A stretch of 55,135 bases of DNA from Desulfovibrio sp. DV (GTDB lineage: Bacteria; Desulfobacterota; Desulfovibrionia; Desulfovibrionales; Desulfovibrionaceae), in NCBI RefSeq assembly GCF_001936595.1, contig NZ_MLBG01000016.1:1-55135 (forward strand), written 5' to 3'. Positions 1 through 7,994 of this stretch are shown here, piece by piece (the first letter of the stretch is position 1; each line of letters starts with the position of its first letter). The position numbers and the translations under genes were made by a program. The notes under the pieces are model-generated. The model worked only from the letters and a program-made list of their open reading frames with translations, made no database searches and was not told the DNA's origin.

Positions 1-342
1 CCAGCCTACAGCATTGCCGGCAAGGAGAGCATCCTTTTGACGGTCGACGCCAGGGTGACGGTCATGACGCTGGCCCCCGGGCAGAGCATCCCGGCTCACC
101 GGCACAGCCAGGTGACGGATACCACCTTCTGTCTGGCCGGCCTGGCCGCGGTACATTTCCTTGACCCGGACGAGCGCGTGCGGCTGACCACCGGCGAGCG
201 GGCCGTGGTGGCCCCGGGACGCGTCCACAGCGTGGCCAATATCGGGACCATCCCCTGCCGGTTGCTCCTCGTCCAGGGACCGGGGCACTACGATTTTTCT
301 GCCGGCCTGAGCCCGGCGCAACCGGTGTACCCGCGCCTTTAG
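1..342 (+). CDS. Cupin-domain protein, 5' end cut by the window
   Basis: The reading frame is open from base 1, so the gene starts upstream; the TTG at 37 is only the first start-like codon inside the window. The visible 113 residues form a small single-domain cupin: a HRHSQ-type histidine cluster (PAHRHSQVTD) gives the first cupin metal motif, and a PGRVHSVANIG segment gives the second. Single-domain cupins bind a metal in a six-stranded barrel and may act as sensors, isomerases or dioxygenases. Nothing here fixes a substrate. No terminator is visible after the stop, and the next gene begins 178 bases later. Confidence 0.7.
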   Translation, partial: PAYSIAGKESILLTVDARVTVMTLAPGQSIPAHRHSQVTDTTFCLAGLAAVHFLDPDERVRLTTGERAVVAPGRVHSVANIGTIPCRLLLVQGPGHYDFSAGLSPAQPVYPRL

Positions 343-520
343 GCCATGCCGCGTCTCCCGGCTTCCTGCCCCCGGCACGAACCGGCCCACAGCCGTCCCC
401 CGCAACCCGGTGACGCCCGGTTGAGACCGGTTTTTCGTCCAGACGTCATGACAATCGCCTGAGAAGCGGCTATGGTGAGCGTGATTCTCTGCGATCGCAT
501 CCAAGCCAAAGGAGCATGAC

Positions 521-784
521 ATGGGCGAAAAATCGAAGCTGTTTCACTGTGATGAAAAGATGTTGACCTACGACGCCGCCGTGGTGCTGGAAAAACTCGT
601 GGAGGGCCTCAAGCAGCGAAAGCTTGCCGCCACGGGCGAAGACGGTCCGGTGTGCGTTGATTTACCGCTGGTCGCCGAACTGGAAATCAGCTTCAAGGAC
701 AAAGCCAAATCCGGCAAAAGCAAGAAGAAGCTCTCCATTGAAATCGCCTGGAAAGAAGGCGACGCGCCCAGCCTCGACGGCTAA
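521..784 (+). CDS. Amphi-Trp domain small protein
   Basis: An 87-residue protein preceded by a good ribosome site (AAAGGAG, about 7 bases before ATG). The sequence MGEKSKLF..YDAAVVLEKLVEGLKQ..CVDLPLVAELEISFKDK..KKLSIEIAWKEG matches my memory of the small amphi-Trp family, in which an amphipathic helix is followed by strands ending in a conserved I-x-W. The role of the family is not established. The gene is monocistronic: a strong terminator follows the stop by about 25 bases and the next gene is convergent. Confidence 0.75.
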   Translation: MGEKSKLFHCDEKMLTYDAAVVLEKLVEGLKQRKLAATGEDGPVCVDLPLVAELEISFKDKAKSGKSKKKLSIEIAWKEGDAPSLDG

Positions 785-807
785 ACCGCAAGCCAGCAGG
801 CCAGTCA

Positions 808-841
808 GGCGCGCGGCACCCCTTTGGGCCGCGCGCCTTTT
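808..841 (+). terminator. Rho-independent terminator after the amphi-Trp gene
   Basis: A perfect 10-bp stem, GGCGCGCGGC (808-817) with GCCGCGCGCC (828-837), is followed at once by TTTT. The T-tract lies on the plus-strand side, so it serves the gene ending at 784. It also separates that gene from the convergent histidine kinase gene ending at 848. Confidence 0.85.
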
Positions 842-847
842 GCGTTT

Positions 848-3121
848 CTAGCCTGCCGCGCCGGGCCGGACCAGTGGATCGGCAAACAGCTGTTTGCGCG
901 GGATGGCCACGGTAAAGACGCTGCCTTGTCCCGGAGTCGATTCCGCCCAGATGCGGCCGCCATAATGGGCGACGATAGTGCGGCAGATGCTCAGGCCAAG
1001 GCCGGTGCCACCGATTACATCCTGGCCGTTGGCCGCGGCCTGGATGAAATTCTCGAAAATTCGCTCCAGGTCGGCGGATGCGATGCCCCGACCTGTGTCG
1101 GCGACCTGCATGACCCAGTCGCCGGCAGCATCCGGCGCGATGCGCAGCCGGACCTGTCCGTGGTCTGTGAACTTGCGGGCATTGGCCAGCAAATTGATGC
1201 ACACCTGCACCATACGGTCAAAATCGGCAAACAGCCTGGGCGTGGCCGGATCGATATCAAGGATAAGGGCGACAGGGCCGTCCTCAAACAGCGAGGCCGT
1301 GGCCCGCTCGGCTCGACTGGCCAGTTCCAGGGCGTCCACGGCGCTGTCGCGCCATTCCATCTTTCCGGATTCTATCTTGGACAAATCCAGGAAATCATTG
1401 ATCAGTTCGGTCAGGCGCCGGTTTTCTTCATTGATGATGTGCAGGTTGTCGCGGATGCGCCGGATGCGCGGGTGGGTCCCCAGGCCGGTGGCGCTGGAGG
1501 TCTCGATCAGCCGGTCAATATCCCGCTCGATAAGATTGGCAAAACCTCGGATGGAGGTCAGCGGGGTCCGCAGTTCGTGGGACACCGAGGACAGGATGGC
1601 GGACTTGATCCGGTCAAGCTCCAGGAGCCGCTGGTTGGCAGCTTCCAGTTCCACGGCCTTGGACCTGGCCTCCTCGGTACGTTCGGCCACCAGGGCTTCG
1701 AGGTCCCGGGTAAGAACGGCCAGGGCCTGTTCGGCCTTTTTGGCCGGGGTATTGTCCACAAGGGAGATGATGGAGGCCTCGCCGCCGGCCAGACTGGTCA
1801 AGGTCAGGAGGACAAAGCGGTGTTCACCGTCGTTGCGCACGAACCGGGTCTGCAGGGCCGGGGATTCCCCTTGGCCTCGTCCGGCCAGACCGGCCGAAAG
1901 GGCCGCCGCCATGTCCGGGCAAAATTCCGTCCATTGGCGCAGGCCTTCAAGCTTCTCCCGCGAAAGCCCGGCCAGCCGGGTAAAGGCCGGGTTGGCCAAT
2001 TCGATACAATTATCCGGACCGACCAGGACGGTGGCCGCGCCGATTCCCAGAAACAGGCTGCGATAGCGGTTTTCCGAAGCGATGAGCGACCGCTTGGCCC
2101 CTTCCAGCCGGTCGAGCATGATATTCAAGTCCAGGGCCAGCCCGGCAAGCTCGTCATTGCCGGGTAGATGGAGACGCAAGGCCGATTCGCCCTTGGCGAT
2201 GCGCCCGGAGAGGGTGCTGATATGCTGTAAAGGGCGCAGGATGCGGTGTTCCAAAAACAGCAGCAGCACCAGAAACAGGATCAGGCCGACCAAGGCAAAA
2301 AGCCCCAGGCTGGAATGAATGAGCCCCAGTCCCTGGTTGAAAAAATCCCGGCCGATAGTCACGGACATCCAGAAGGCAGGTTGGTTGAAGACATCGCGCA
2401 CCAGGCCGAGCCCGACACAGACGGCAGCATCTTCAGTCGCGGGGAGAATTTCGATTGCTGCTGCGGTTGCCGGGTCGGGCAGTCCGGGCTCGTCAAGCGC
2501 CAGCACACGCACGTCGAGAACGGTTGCCGCGGCCAGTTCGTTGACCGTGGTTGCGTCCAGCCAACTGCCCATGACCAGGGTCCCCCGGGCCGGACCTTGT
2601 CGTTCGCTGCGAAGCACGGGCAAGGCGGCCAGGAGCATGGGCCGCCCCCCGATCATGACCACCCCCTGGCGGCCTTCGTCGCTTTGAGCCTCGGCCAGCA
2701 GTCCGCCATCCGGGGCCAGAAGGGACAGGACATCCCGGGGTACGTCGACCAAACTGTCGGTTGCGGCATCATAATACCGGCCGCCAACCAGACGCCCCGC
2801 CAGATCGAACAGGCCGATAACGGCCAGACGCTGCTTGACGAAGGTTTCCCGGGTCAGATTGGAATCCAAAAACTCCTGCCCGCCCTCGGCCATGAATCGG
2901 TAAGCCTCGTCCCAGGTGGCCCAGTCGGACACCAGCAACCCGATGCGGTTGACGCTGACAGTCAAGGCATTGTGGGCGCGTTTGACGTCATTGACCACCA
3001 GTTTGCGTTCCATATCGACAAAATTGGAAAGAAAAACAAATCTGGAAACGAGATAGAGACCGACAACAGTCAGGGCTATCGTCAAACTGGTGATGCGAAA
3101 TGTCTGGTAGCGCAAACCCAT
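848..3121 (-). CDS. Membrane sensor histidine kinase (CHASE4-like, HAMP, PAS)
   Basis: The start is set at 3121 (MGLRYQTF) because GGAG lies about 7 bases upstream; a start 96 bases further out is open but has no ribosome site. The 757-residue product has a membrane helix at about 10-33, a periplasmic sensor region to about 270 whose DWATWDEAYRFM segment is typical of CHASE4 domains, a second helix at about 275-297, a HAMP linker, a PAS domain near 355-470, a coiled linker, and a full kinase core: H-box SHELRTP, N-box INLLANARKF, G-boxes DTGRGI and GGTGLGLSI. It should autophosphorylate on the H-box histidine in response to an extracytoplasmic cue. No partner response regulator is adjacent, so it is an orphan kinase. 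Confidence 0.9.
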   Translation of the reverse strand: MGLRYQTFRITSLTIALTVVGLYLVSRFVFLSNFVDMERKLVVNDVKRAHNALTVSVNRIGLLVSDWATWDEAYRFMAEGGQEFLDSNLTRETFVKQRLAVIGLFDLAGRLVGGRYYDAATDSLVDVPRDVLSLLAPDGGLLAEAQSDEGRQGVVMIGGRPMLLAALPVLRSERQGPARGTLVMGSWLDATTVNELAAATVLDVRVLALDEPGLPDPATAAAIEILPATEDAAVCVGLGLVRDVFNQPAFWMSVTIGRDFFNQGLGLIHSSLGLFALVGLILFLVLLLFLEHRILRPLQHISTLSGRIAKGESALRLHLPGNDELAGLALDLNIMLDRLEGAKRSLIASENRYRSLFLGIGAATVLVGPDNCIELANPAFTRLAGLSREKLEGLRQWTEFCPDMAAALSAGLAGRGQGESPALQTRFVRNDGEHRFVLLTLTSLAGGEASIISLVDNTPAKKAEQALAVLTRDLEALVAERTEEARSKAVELEAANQRLLELDRIKSAILSSVSHELRTPLTSIRGFANLIERDIDRLIETSSATGLGTHPRIRRIRDNLHIINEENRRLTELINDFLDLSKIESGKMEWRDSAVDALELASRAERATASLFEDGPVALILDIDPATPRLFADFDRMVQVCINLLANARKFTDHGQVRLRIAPDAAGDWVMQVADTGRGIASADLERIFENFIQAAANGQDVIGGTGLGLSICRTIVAHYGGRIWAESTPGQGSVFTVAIPRKQLFADPLVRPGAAG

Positions 3122-3355
3122 GCCGACTCCATAGCAGTACCAGCGAAGAACGTTGTTGCAAAAATGAAGCGTGTGTCTGTGCTCAAATCCGGCTGTCTGA
3201 CCAGCACGAATTCCCATTTCCTAGCACACCACATCGACCTGCGGCAATCCAAACAAAGGCCTCGCCAACCGGCGCACAAAACGCAGGCAGGCGAGGCACA
3301 TTTCGAGGCCGGGCTTTTCCCGGACCAAAGAGGCGGGACTCGCGAAATCGGGCGA

Positions 3356-4369
3356 CTACGACAGGATGGAGGGGGACACCCGGCCAACCGAGGCCGTGCC
3401 GGTCAGCAACATGGCCGCTTTGAGTTCGGCCCGCATTTTCTCCAGCAAAAAGGCCACGCCCTCGGCCCCGCCGCCAAAAGCCCCAACCACCAGCGGCCGA
3501 CCAACCAGCACGGCATCGGCCCCAAGGGCAAGGTATTTGAGCACATCGGCCCCGGAGCGCACCCCGCCGTCAACCAGAATCACCCCCCGGCCCTTGACCG
3601 CCCGGGCAATGGCCGGCAACACCTCGGCCGCTCCCGGGGTGTGGTCGAGCACCCGGCCGCCGTGGTTGGAAACCACGATGGCCGCAGCACCGGCGGCAAA
3701 GGCGATTTCCGCCTCATCCGGCGTCATGATGCCCTTGACGATGAAAGGCAGCGGCGTGGCCTGGCTGCAGGCCTTGAGTTCCTCAGGCGATTTCGGCGAC
3801 ACGGGTTGGCCTTTAAGCGCCATGACCGCCAGTCCGGCCCCGTCCACATCCATGCCAACGGCAGCCGCCCCGGTCTCGGCGGCCCGGGCGAGCAAGGCCA
3901 GCACGGCTGCCTGGCCACGTGGTTTGACAAAGGGAATGCCGTGGCCGTCGCGGGCGCTGATGGCGGCCAGTCCGCTGTCGAACATGGCCGGATCGGCCCC
4001 GTCGCCGCAGCAGCCTATGGTGCCGGCCGCAGCCGCCCCATCAATCATGCGGCGAATGAATTCCGCCTCGGTCAGCCGCCCGCCCATATTGTAGACCACG
4101 CCGGTCAGAGGGGCGGCCAGAATGGGCATGGACAGCGCGCGGCCAAAAAGCGTCAGGCTCGTGTCTGCCTCCTTGACGGAATGCAGGGTGCGCATGGCCA
4201 GACGCACCCGGGACAGCGCCTCCACATTGACCTTGAAGGCCGACCCGGTCCCCATGCCGCCCATGCCCGGGGCTTCTCCGGCGCAGGCGCGTCCGTCGCA
4301 CACCGGACAGACCCGGCAATATCCCTTCAGTTCTTCCCTGGCCGTCTTGCGAAGCGTCGAAAGATCCAT
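3356..4369 (-). CDS. FMN-dependent alpha-hydroxy-acid oxidizing protein
   Basis: The start at 4369 (MDLSTLRK) has GGGAGG 6-8 bases upstream; the longer open frame has none. The 337-residue TIM-barrel protein carries FMN-enzyme signatures: a flavin-binding lysine in FIVKGIMTPDEAEIA, the catalytic-histidine motif SNHGGRVLD, and the phosphate-binding end ILVDGGVRSGADVLKYLALGA (shown in part). These place it in the lactate/glycolate oxidase family, with oxidation of a 2-hydroxyacid as the likely reaction. Unusually, the N-terminus has cysteines at residues 18, 21, 24 and 29 (YCRVCPVCDGRACAG), which resemble a metal or iron-sulfur site and could pass electrons to something other than oxygen. The substrate is not determinable. 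No operon partner lies in the same direction. Confidence 0.85.
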   Translation of the reverse strand: MDLSTLRKTAREELKGYCRVCPVCDGRACAGEAPGMGGMGTGSAFKVNVEALSRVRLAMRTLHSVKEADTSLTLFGRALSMPILAAPLTGVVYNMGGRLTEAEFIRRMIDGAAAAGTIGCCGDGADPAMFDSGLAAISARDGHGIPFVKPRGQAAVLALLARAAETGAAAVGMDVDGAGLAVMALKGQPVSPKSPEELKACSQATPLPFIVKGIMTPDEAEIAFAAGAAAIVVSNHGGRVLDHTPGAAEVLPAIARAVKGRGVILVDGGVRSGADVLKYLALGADAVLVGRPLVVGAFGGGAEGVAFLLEKMRAELKAAMLLTGTASVGRVSPSILS

Positions 4370-4601
4370 CACAGCCTCCCGTAAAGCATCGGTAATACGA
4401 ACAGCCGGCCAGCGCCGGCCGCTCCTGGCCGTCCTACGCCGGGGCGATGGCGGAGACAAGCCCGGACCCCAATGCCGTAAAGGTGTTACGACCGGAATTC
4501 CAACTTTTTTTTCACGTGACTTGCCGATTGCCCCCATGGTAAGCGCCTGCTTCGAATGCTGGCGTTTGCGCCGCCTTCCCCAACGCACAAACGAGGAGCC
4601 T

Positions 4602-5201
4602 ATGCGGTCACTCATTGCCTGGTTTGCCATAAGCCTCATCGTCCTCAGCGGCTGTTCCGGAGGCGACAAGGATTCCTTCCGCAACGTTGATCACGACAAA
4701 AACGGCCAGATTTCCTACGAGGAATTCCTGTTCGTCTTTCCTGACGCCACCCCGGACCTGTTCGCCCGCCAGGATGCCGACGCCGACGGCGGTCTGTCCG
4801 AAGCCGAATACGCAGCCTTCATGCAGGGCGATGCCAAGACTGCCGCCAAGACGCCGGCCACGCCTTCCCAGCCCCCGGTGCGCCCGGGCGACGGCAAGCA
4901 GCTGTCCGTGCCGTTTAAAGGCGAGGAAGTCATCGAGATTCCGGCCCCGGCCAGTGAACCCGTGGCCAAGTCCAAGGCCGAAAAGGCCAAGAAAGACAAG
5001 GACCAAAAAGAGGCCAAGGCCAAGCCCGAGGCCGGCAAGAAGACCGAAGCCACGGCCTACACGGTCCTTCGCGGCGACAATCTGTCGCGTATCGCCCACA
5101 AGTTCGGGGTCACGGTGGAAGACATCACCCGGGCCAACGGCGACATGCACCCCGACACCCTGCGTGACGGCCAGGTGCTCAACATTCCGGCCCGTCCCTA
5201 G
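4602..5201 (+). CDS. Lipoprotein with two EF-hands and a LysM domain
   Basis: The ATG at 4602 has GAGGAG five bases upstream. The 199-residue product has a lipobox (VLSGC, Cys18). Two canonical 12-residue EF-hand loops lie at D30-E41 (D-x-D-x-N-G) and D58-E69 (D-x-D-x-D-G). A Lys/Glu/Ala-rich linker at about 115-155 is followed by a C-terminal LysM at about 157-197 (YTVLRGDNLSRIAHKFGVT..LRDGQVLNIP). LysM domains bind peptidoglycan, and EF-hands bind calcium. The likely role is a membrane-anchored, calcium-responsive cell-wall tether. It is followed 32 bases later by the exported TPR gene on the same strand, probably one transcript. Confidence 0.85.
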   Translation: MRSLIAWFAISLIVLSGCSGGDKDSFRNVDHDKNGQISYEEFLFVFPDATPDLFARQDADADGGLSEAEYAAFMQGDAKTAAKTPATPSQPPVRPGDGKQLSVPFKGEEVIEIPAPASEPVAKSKAEKAKKDKDQKEAKAKPEAGKKTEATAYTVLRGDNLSRIAHKFGVTVEDITRANGDMHPDTLRDGQVLNIPARP

Positions 5202-5233
5202 GACGCGGCTCTTCACCCATGAAAGGATTCGTC

Positions 5234-6100
5234 ATGCGACGGTTCGTCTTCCTGATGGCGGCATCTGCCCTGCTCCTGGCTGCAACGTCGGCCCTGGCGC
5301 TGACCCAGGAGGAGATCCTCAAACGGCGTCTGGAAAAGATGACGCAGGTCGATTCCCAGATCCGCGGCGAGGAGCAGCAGCGCCAGGAGCAGATCCAGGA
5401 AGCCACGGCCGGGGTCGGCAGCGGTGCGTCCAAACAGTCCACCGAGACCATCGTCATGCCCGATCCGATCCGCCAGCCCCACCCGGAGCCCAAGGCCGGG
5501 CTATTTGATCCCAAAAGCAAACCAGCGGCCACCCAGGCTCCCCAGGCCGCGTCGCAGCCCGCAACGCCGCAGCCGGCCCCCCAACCCGCCATGCAGCCTG
5601 CGCCGCAGCCCGTGATGCCGCCGGTGGCCCAGCCAGTCATGCAGCCCGCGCCGCAGCCGCAACCCGCGGCCGCAGCCGTGGCTCCGCAGCCGGTCAGGTC
5701 GGGGGCGCAGCAACCGGCCGTGGCGGCCGCAGGCGCTCCGCATGATCCCAAAACCGCAGCCTCCCTGGCGGCCATGGCGGCCAAGGCCCAGGCCGGCGGG
5801 GACTACCAGACCGCGTTGACCATGCTCGACGAGGCCATTGCCGCCGATCCCAACGATCCTGACTTGCGCAACAACCGGGGCAATGTCATAAGCAACCTGG
5901 GCCGGCCCAAGGACGCCCTGGCCGACTATGACCGGGCCATTGCCGCCAAGACCACGGACCCGGCCTTTTTCACCAACCGGGGACTGGCGCACGAGCGTCT
6001 TGGAAACCGGGAACGGGCCTGCACCGACTACAAGAAAGCCTGCGATCTGGGTGACTGCGAGTTTTATAAAAGCTACAAGGCCGAGGGCAACTGCCGCTGA
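5234..6100 (+). CDS. Exported TPR-repeat protein
   Basis: ATG 5234 (MRRFVFLMAASALLL) is preferred to ATG 5219, five codons upstream, because AAAGGA lies six bases before it. A signal peptide ends near ALA-LTQ (about residue 23). A charged Glu/Gln helix follows, then a long Pro/Gln/Ala-rich stretch with short degenerate PAPQP/VMQP repeats at about 80-165. TPR repeats run from about 180 to 280 (GDYQTALTMLDEAIAADPND; NNRGNVISNLGRPKDALADY). TPR arrays bind other proteins; with the LysM lipoprotein upstream, a cell-envelope scaffold role is plausible. The C-terminus has a Cys-rich end (ACTDYKKACDLGDCEF) like Sel1/TPR proteins. Confidence 0.8.
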   Translation: MRRFVFLMAASALLLAATSALALTQEEILKRRLEKMTQVDSQIRGEEQQRQEQIQEATAGVGSGASKQSTETIVMPDPIRQPHPEPKAGLFDPKSKPAATQAPQAASQPATPQPAPQPAMQPAPQPVMPPVAQPVMQPAPQPQPAAAAVAPQPVRSGAQQPAVAAAGAPHDPKTAASLAAMAAKAQAGGDYQTALTMLDEAIAADPNDPDLRNNRGNVISNLGRPKDALADYDRAIAAKTTDPAFFTNRGLAHERLGNRERACTDYKKACDLGDCEFYKSYKAEGNCR

Positions 6101-6154
6101 CAGGGCAGAAATTGCCTCCGACCTGACCATTCTTGCTGCGTCACCCTGAAAGTA

Positions 6155-6727
6155 TTGAAGTGGATCGTTTCTTGCAAGACCATAGGCAGCGACTTGCAGC
6201 CGCCTCCCTCTTTCCAGGCGGTGGCGTCGTGTGAGCCAAGGGGGGTCGCTCTGCCTGCCAGCGTACTCATCGTCTGCCCGGATTCCATGGAACTGGCGTT
6301 CCTGACCGGGGCCTTGTCAGGGTATTTTTCGGTGCTCGCCGCCCATGACGCCGACGAAGCCGCTCGCCTTGTGAAACGCTTCGGCCCCTGCCAGCTGGCC
6401 TACCTGACCCTTGACCAGGACTGTGAATCCGCCATCCGTCTGGTCCGCGACATAAGCGGCAGCGGCACTCGCGTCTACGCCCTGGTCCACCCCCCCTGTC
6501 CGGACACCGTGGGCCGGGCGGCAAGCTGCGGCAGCCTTGACGGCGTGTGCCTGCTTCCCCTGGCCCCGGAGGCGCTGCAGGCCAAAACCCGCGAATTTCT
6601 GGGCCGCGTCCCCACCGCCGCAGCCAGACCAAGTCCCTGCCGGGCCATCCTGACCCGCGAGGAAGTCGATTTCCTCATCGGTCGGCCGTTCATCAACCGG
6701 CTGCCGCCGCCTCGACCGATCTCCTAA
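6155..6727 (+). CDS. Response-regulator-like protein of unknown role
   Basis: The frame opens with TTG at 6155, and no start has a convincing ribosome site; GTG at 6221 is the alternative. From about residue 37 (VLIVCPDSMELAFLTGAL) the protein reads like a receiver-fold domain: strand, helix, then ACQ/L-YLTLDQD where an acceptor aspartate would sit, and a later VYALVHPP strand. A normal lysine and acidic pair are not clear, so it is a degenerate receiver at best. The C-terminal part (ILTREEVDFLIG) is unmatched to anything I know. Its stop overlaps the convergent decarboxylase stop by four bases. Confidence 0.5.
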   Translation: MKWIVSCKTIGSDLQPPPSFQAVASCEPRGVALPASVLIVCPDSMELAFLTGALSGYFSVLAAHDADEAARLVKRFGPCQLAYLTLDQDCESAIRLVRDISGSGTRVYALVHPPCPDTVGRAASCGSLDGVCLLPLAPEALQAKTREFLGRVPTAAARPSPCRAILTREEVDFLIGRPFINRLPPPRPIS

Positions 6728-7977
6728 ACAGACTTTTCCCGGCCAAGCCAGAACCGCACCACATCCTGCGGTTCTTCACGCTCCCGAAGCACGGAAAACT
6801 GCCCCTGGCGAATGCCCAGTACCCGGGGCATCTGTCGGCTGTTGTAGCGCGACCACATGGAGAGCGTGTAGGCCCCTACGTCCCGGACGAGGACGATGTC
6901 ACCAGCACCGATATCCGGCAACCGGGCCTGCCAGACCGGGAAATCTCCGGAAAAACACAGCGGCCCGGCCAGATGCCAGACCCCAATGCGACCGGTCTTT
7001 TCGCGTCCCGTTGGATCAAGCAGCCCGGTGCGGTGAGGCCAGGACTTGGGATTATAGCATTCCCGGACAAACAGGTCCGCCCCGAGATGCAGCACGGCCG
7101 TGCGATGCCCTTTCTGGCGCTTGACGTATTCCACCCGGCTGGCGGCCACGGCACAGGGCGCGGCCAGCATCCGGCCAAACTCCGTGACCAGGGCCGGATC
7201 GCCGGACAAAAGCCCCGGACACCGCTCAGCCAGGGCCGCAACATAGGCGGCCGGAGTCGGCGGCGTGTCGCTGTCGCGATACCCGGCCGGCAACCCGCCG
7301 CCCAGGTCAAACGTCTTGATCCGTCCCGCCCCCAATGCCCGGTCGATGTCGCGGCCCAGATCAAAAACAGCCCCCACCCCGGCCACCAGCAGGTCAAGCG
7401 GACAGCCCTGGGAGCCGACATGGACGTGGAGCCCTTCAAGCCAGGGATAGCGGGCAAAGGCGTCCAGAATGGCCGCCCGCTCTTCCAGGGGAACGCCGAA
7501 TTTCGAATAGCGCCCGGCCACGCTCGTGGCCTTGATGCGTCCAAGCCCGGCCTGGGGATTGACCCGCAACCCGGCCCGGGGCGTTACGCCCGTGGCGGCG
7601 GCCAGGCCGGCGATGCGCTCCAGTTCCGTCAAATTGTCGGCGTTGATGTAAATCCCAAGCGTCAGCGCCAGCTGCAGTTCTTCCACTGTCTTGGCCGGCG
7701 AGTCGAACACGATGCGCGCCGGGGGAAAGCCGGCGGCCAGGGCCAGATGTATCTCCGGCAGCGAAGCGGCCTCGGCCCCGAGCCCAAGCCCGGCCAGGAA
7801 GGACAGGATCGGCGGCAACGGGCAGGACTTGACGGCAAAAGCGTGGCCGGTGCGCTCCGGAAAGGCCTCAGCCAGCCGGGTCACATTGGCTTCGAGCCGG
7901 TCAAGATCATAGACAATGACCGCTGTGTCCGTTGCACGGAAGAAACCGGCCTCAAGGGCCTGTCTGACAAGGTCCAC
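6724..7977 (-). CDS. PLP-dependent decarboxylase, DAP/ornithine/arginine fold-type III family
   Basis: The start is GTG 7977, since AGGAGG lies eight bases upstream, 17 bases after the stop of the permease gene; ATG-free upstream frame overlaps that gene. The 417-residue protein shows the family landmarks: PLP lysine in HAFAVKSCP, HVHVGSQ, the glycine loop FDLGGGLP, EFGR in place of the usual EPGR, GPLCFSGDF in place of CESGD of diaminopimelate decarboxylase or CDGxD of ornithine decarboxylases, and GAYTLSMWSRYNSR near the end. The catalytic cysteine is kept but the next, substrate-reading acidic residue is Phe. This suggests a substrate other than meso-DAP or ornithine. Co-transcription with an SLC13-type permease hints that the permease carries substrate or product. 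Confidence 0.8.
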   Translation of the reverse strand: MDLVRQALEAGFFRATDTAVIVYDLDRLEANVTRLAEAFPERTGHAFAVKSCPLPPILSFLAGLGLGAEAASLPEIHLALAAGFPPARIVFDSPAKTVEELQLALTLGIYINADNLTELERIAGLAAATGVTPRAGLRVNPQAGLGRIKATSVAGRYSKFGVPLEERAAILDAFARYPWLEGLHVHVGSQGCPLDLLVAGVGAVFDLGRDIDRALGAGRIKTFDLGGGLPAGYRDSDTPPTPAAYVAALAERCPGLLSGDPALVTEFGRMLAAPCAVAASRVEYVKRQKGHRTAVLHLGADLFVRECYNPKSWPHRTGLLDPTGREKTGRIGVWHLAGPLCFSGDFPVWQARLPDIGAGDIVLVRDVGAYTLSMWSRYNSRQMPRVLGIRQGQFSVLREREEPQDVVRFWLGREKSV

Positions 7978-7994
7978 GGGCGTGCCTCCTGGGT

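Noticed and set aside
824-2167. Long plus-strand open frame (447 codons) opposite the histidine kinase gene
   Set aside because: It lies wholly antisense to a kinase with all motifs, has low-complexity Gly/Gln composition and no ribosome site. Such shadows are common in GC-rich genomes; the same applies to long frames at 2246-4384, 6547-8103, 12437-14284, 37739-39772 and 39610-40848.
5179-5784. Minus-strand Gly/Cys/Ala-rich frame that looks like a repeat protein
   Set aside because: It is the reverse of the Pro/Gln-rich linker of the TPR gene; the repeats come from that linker's codons.
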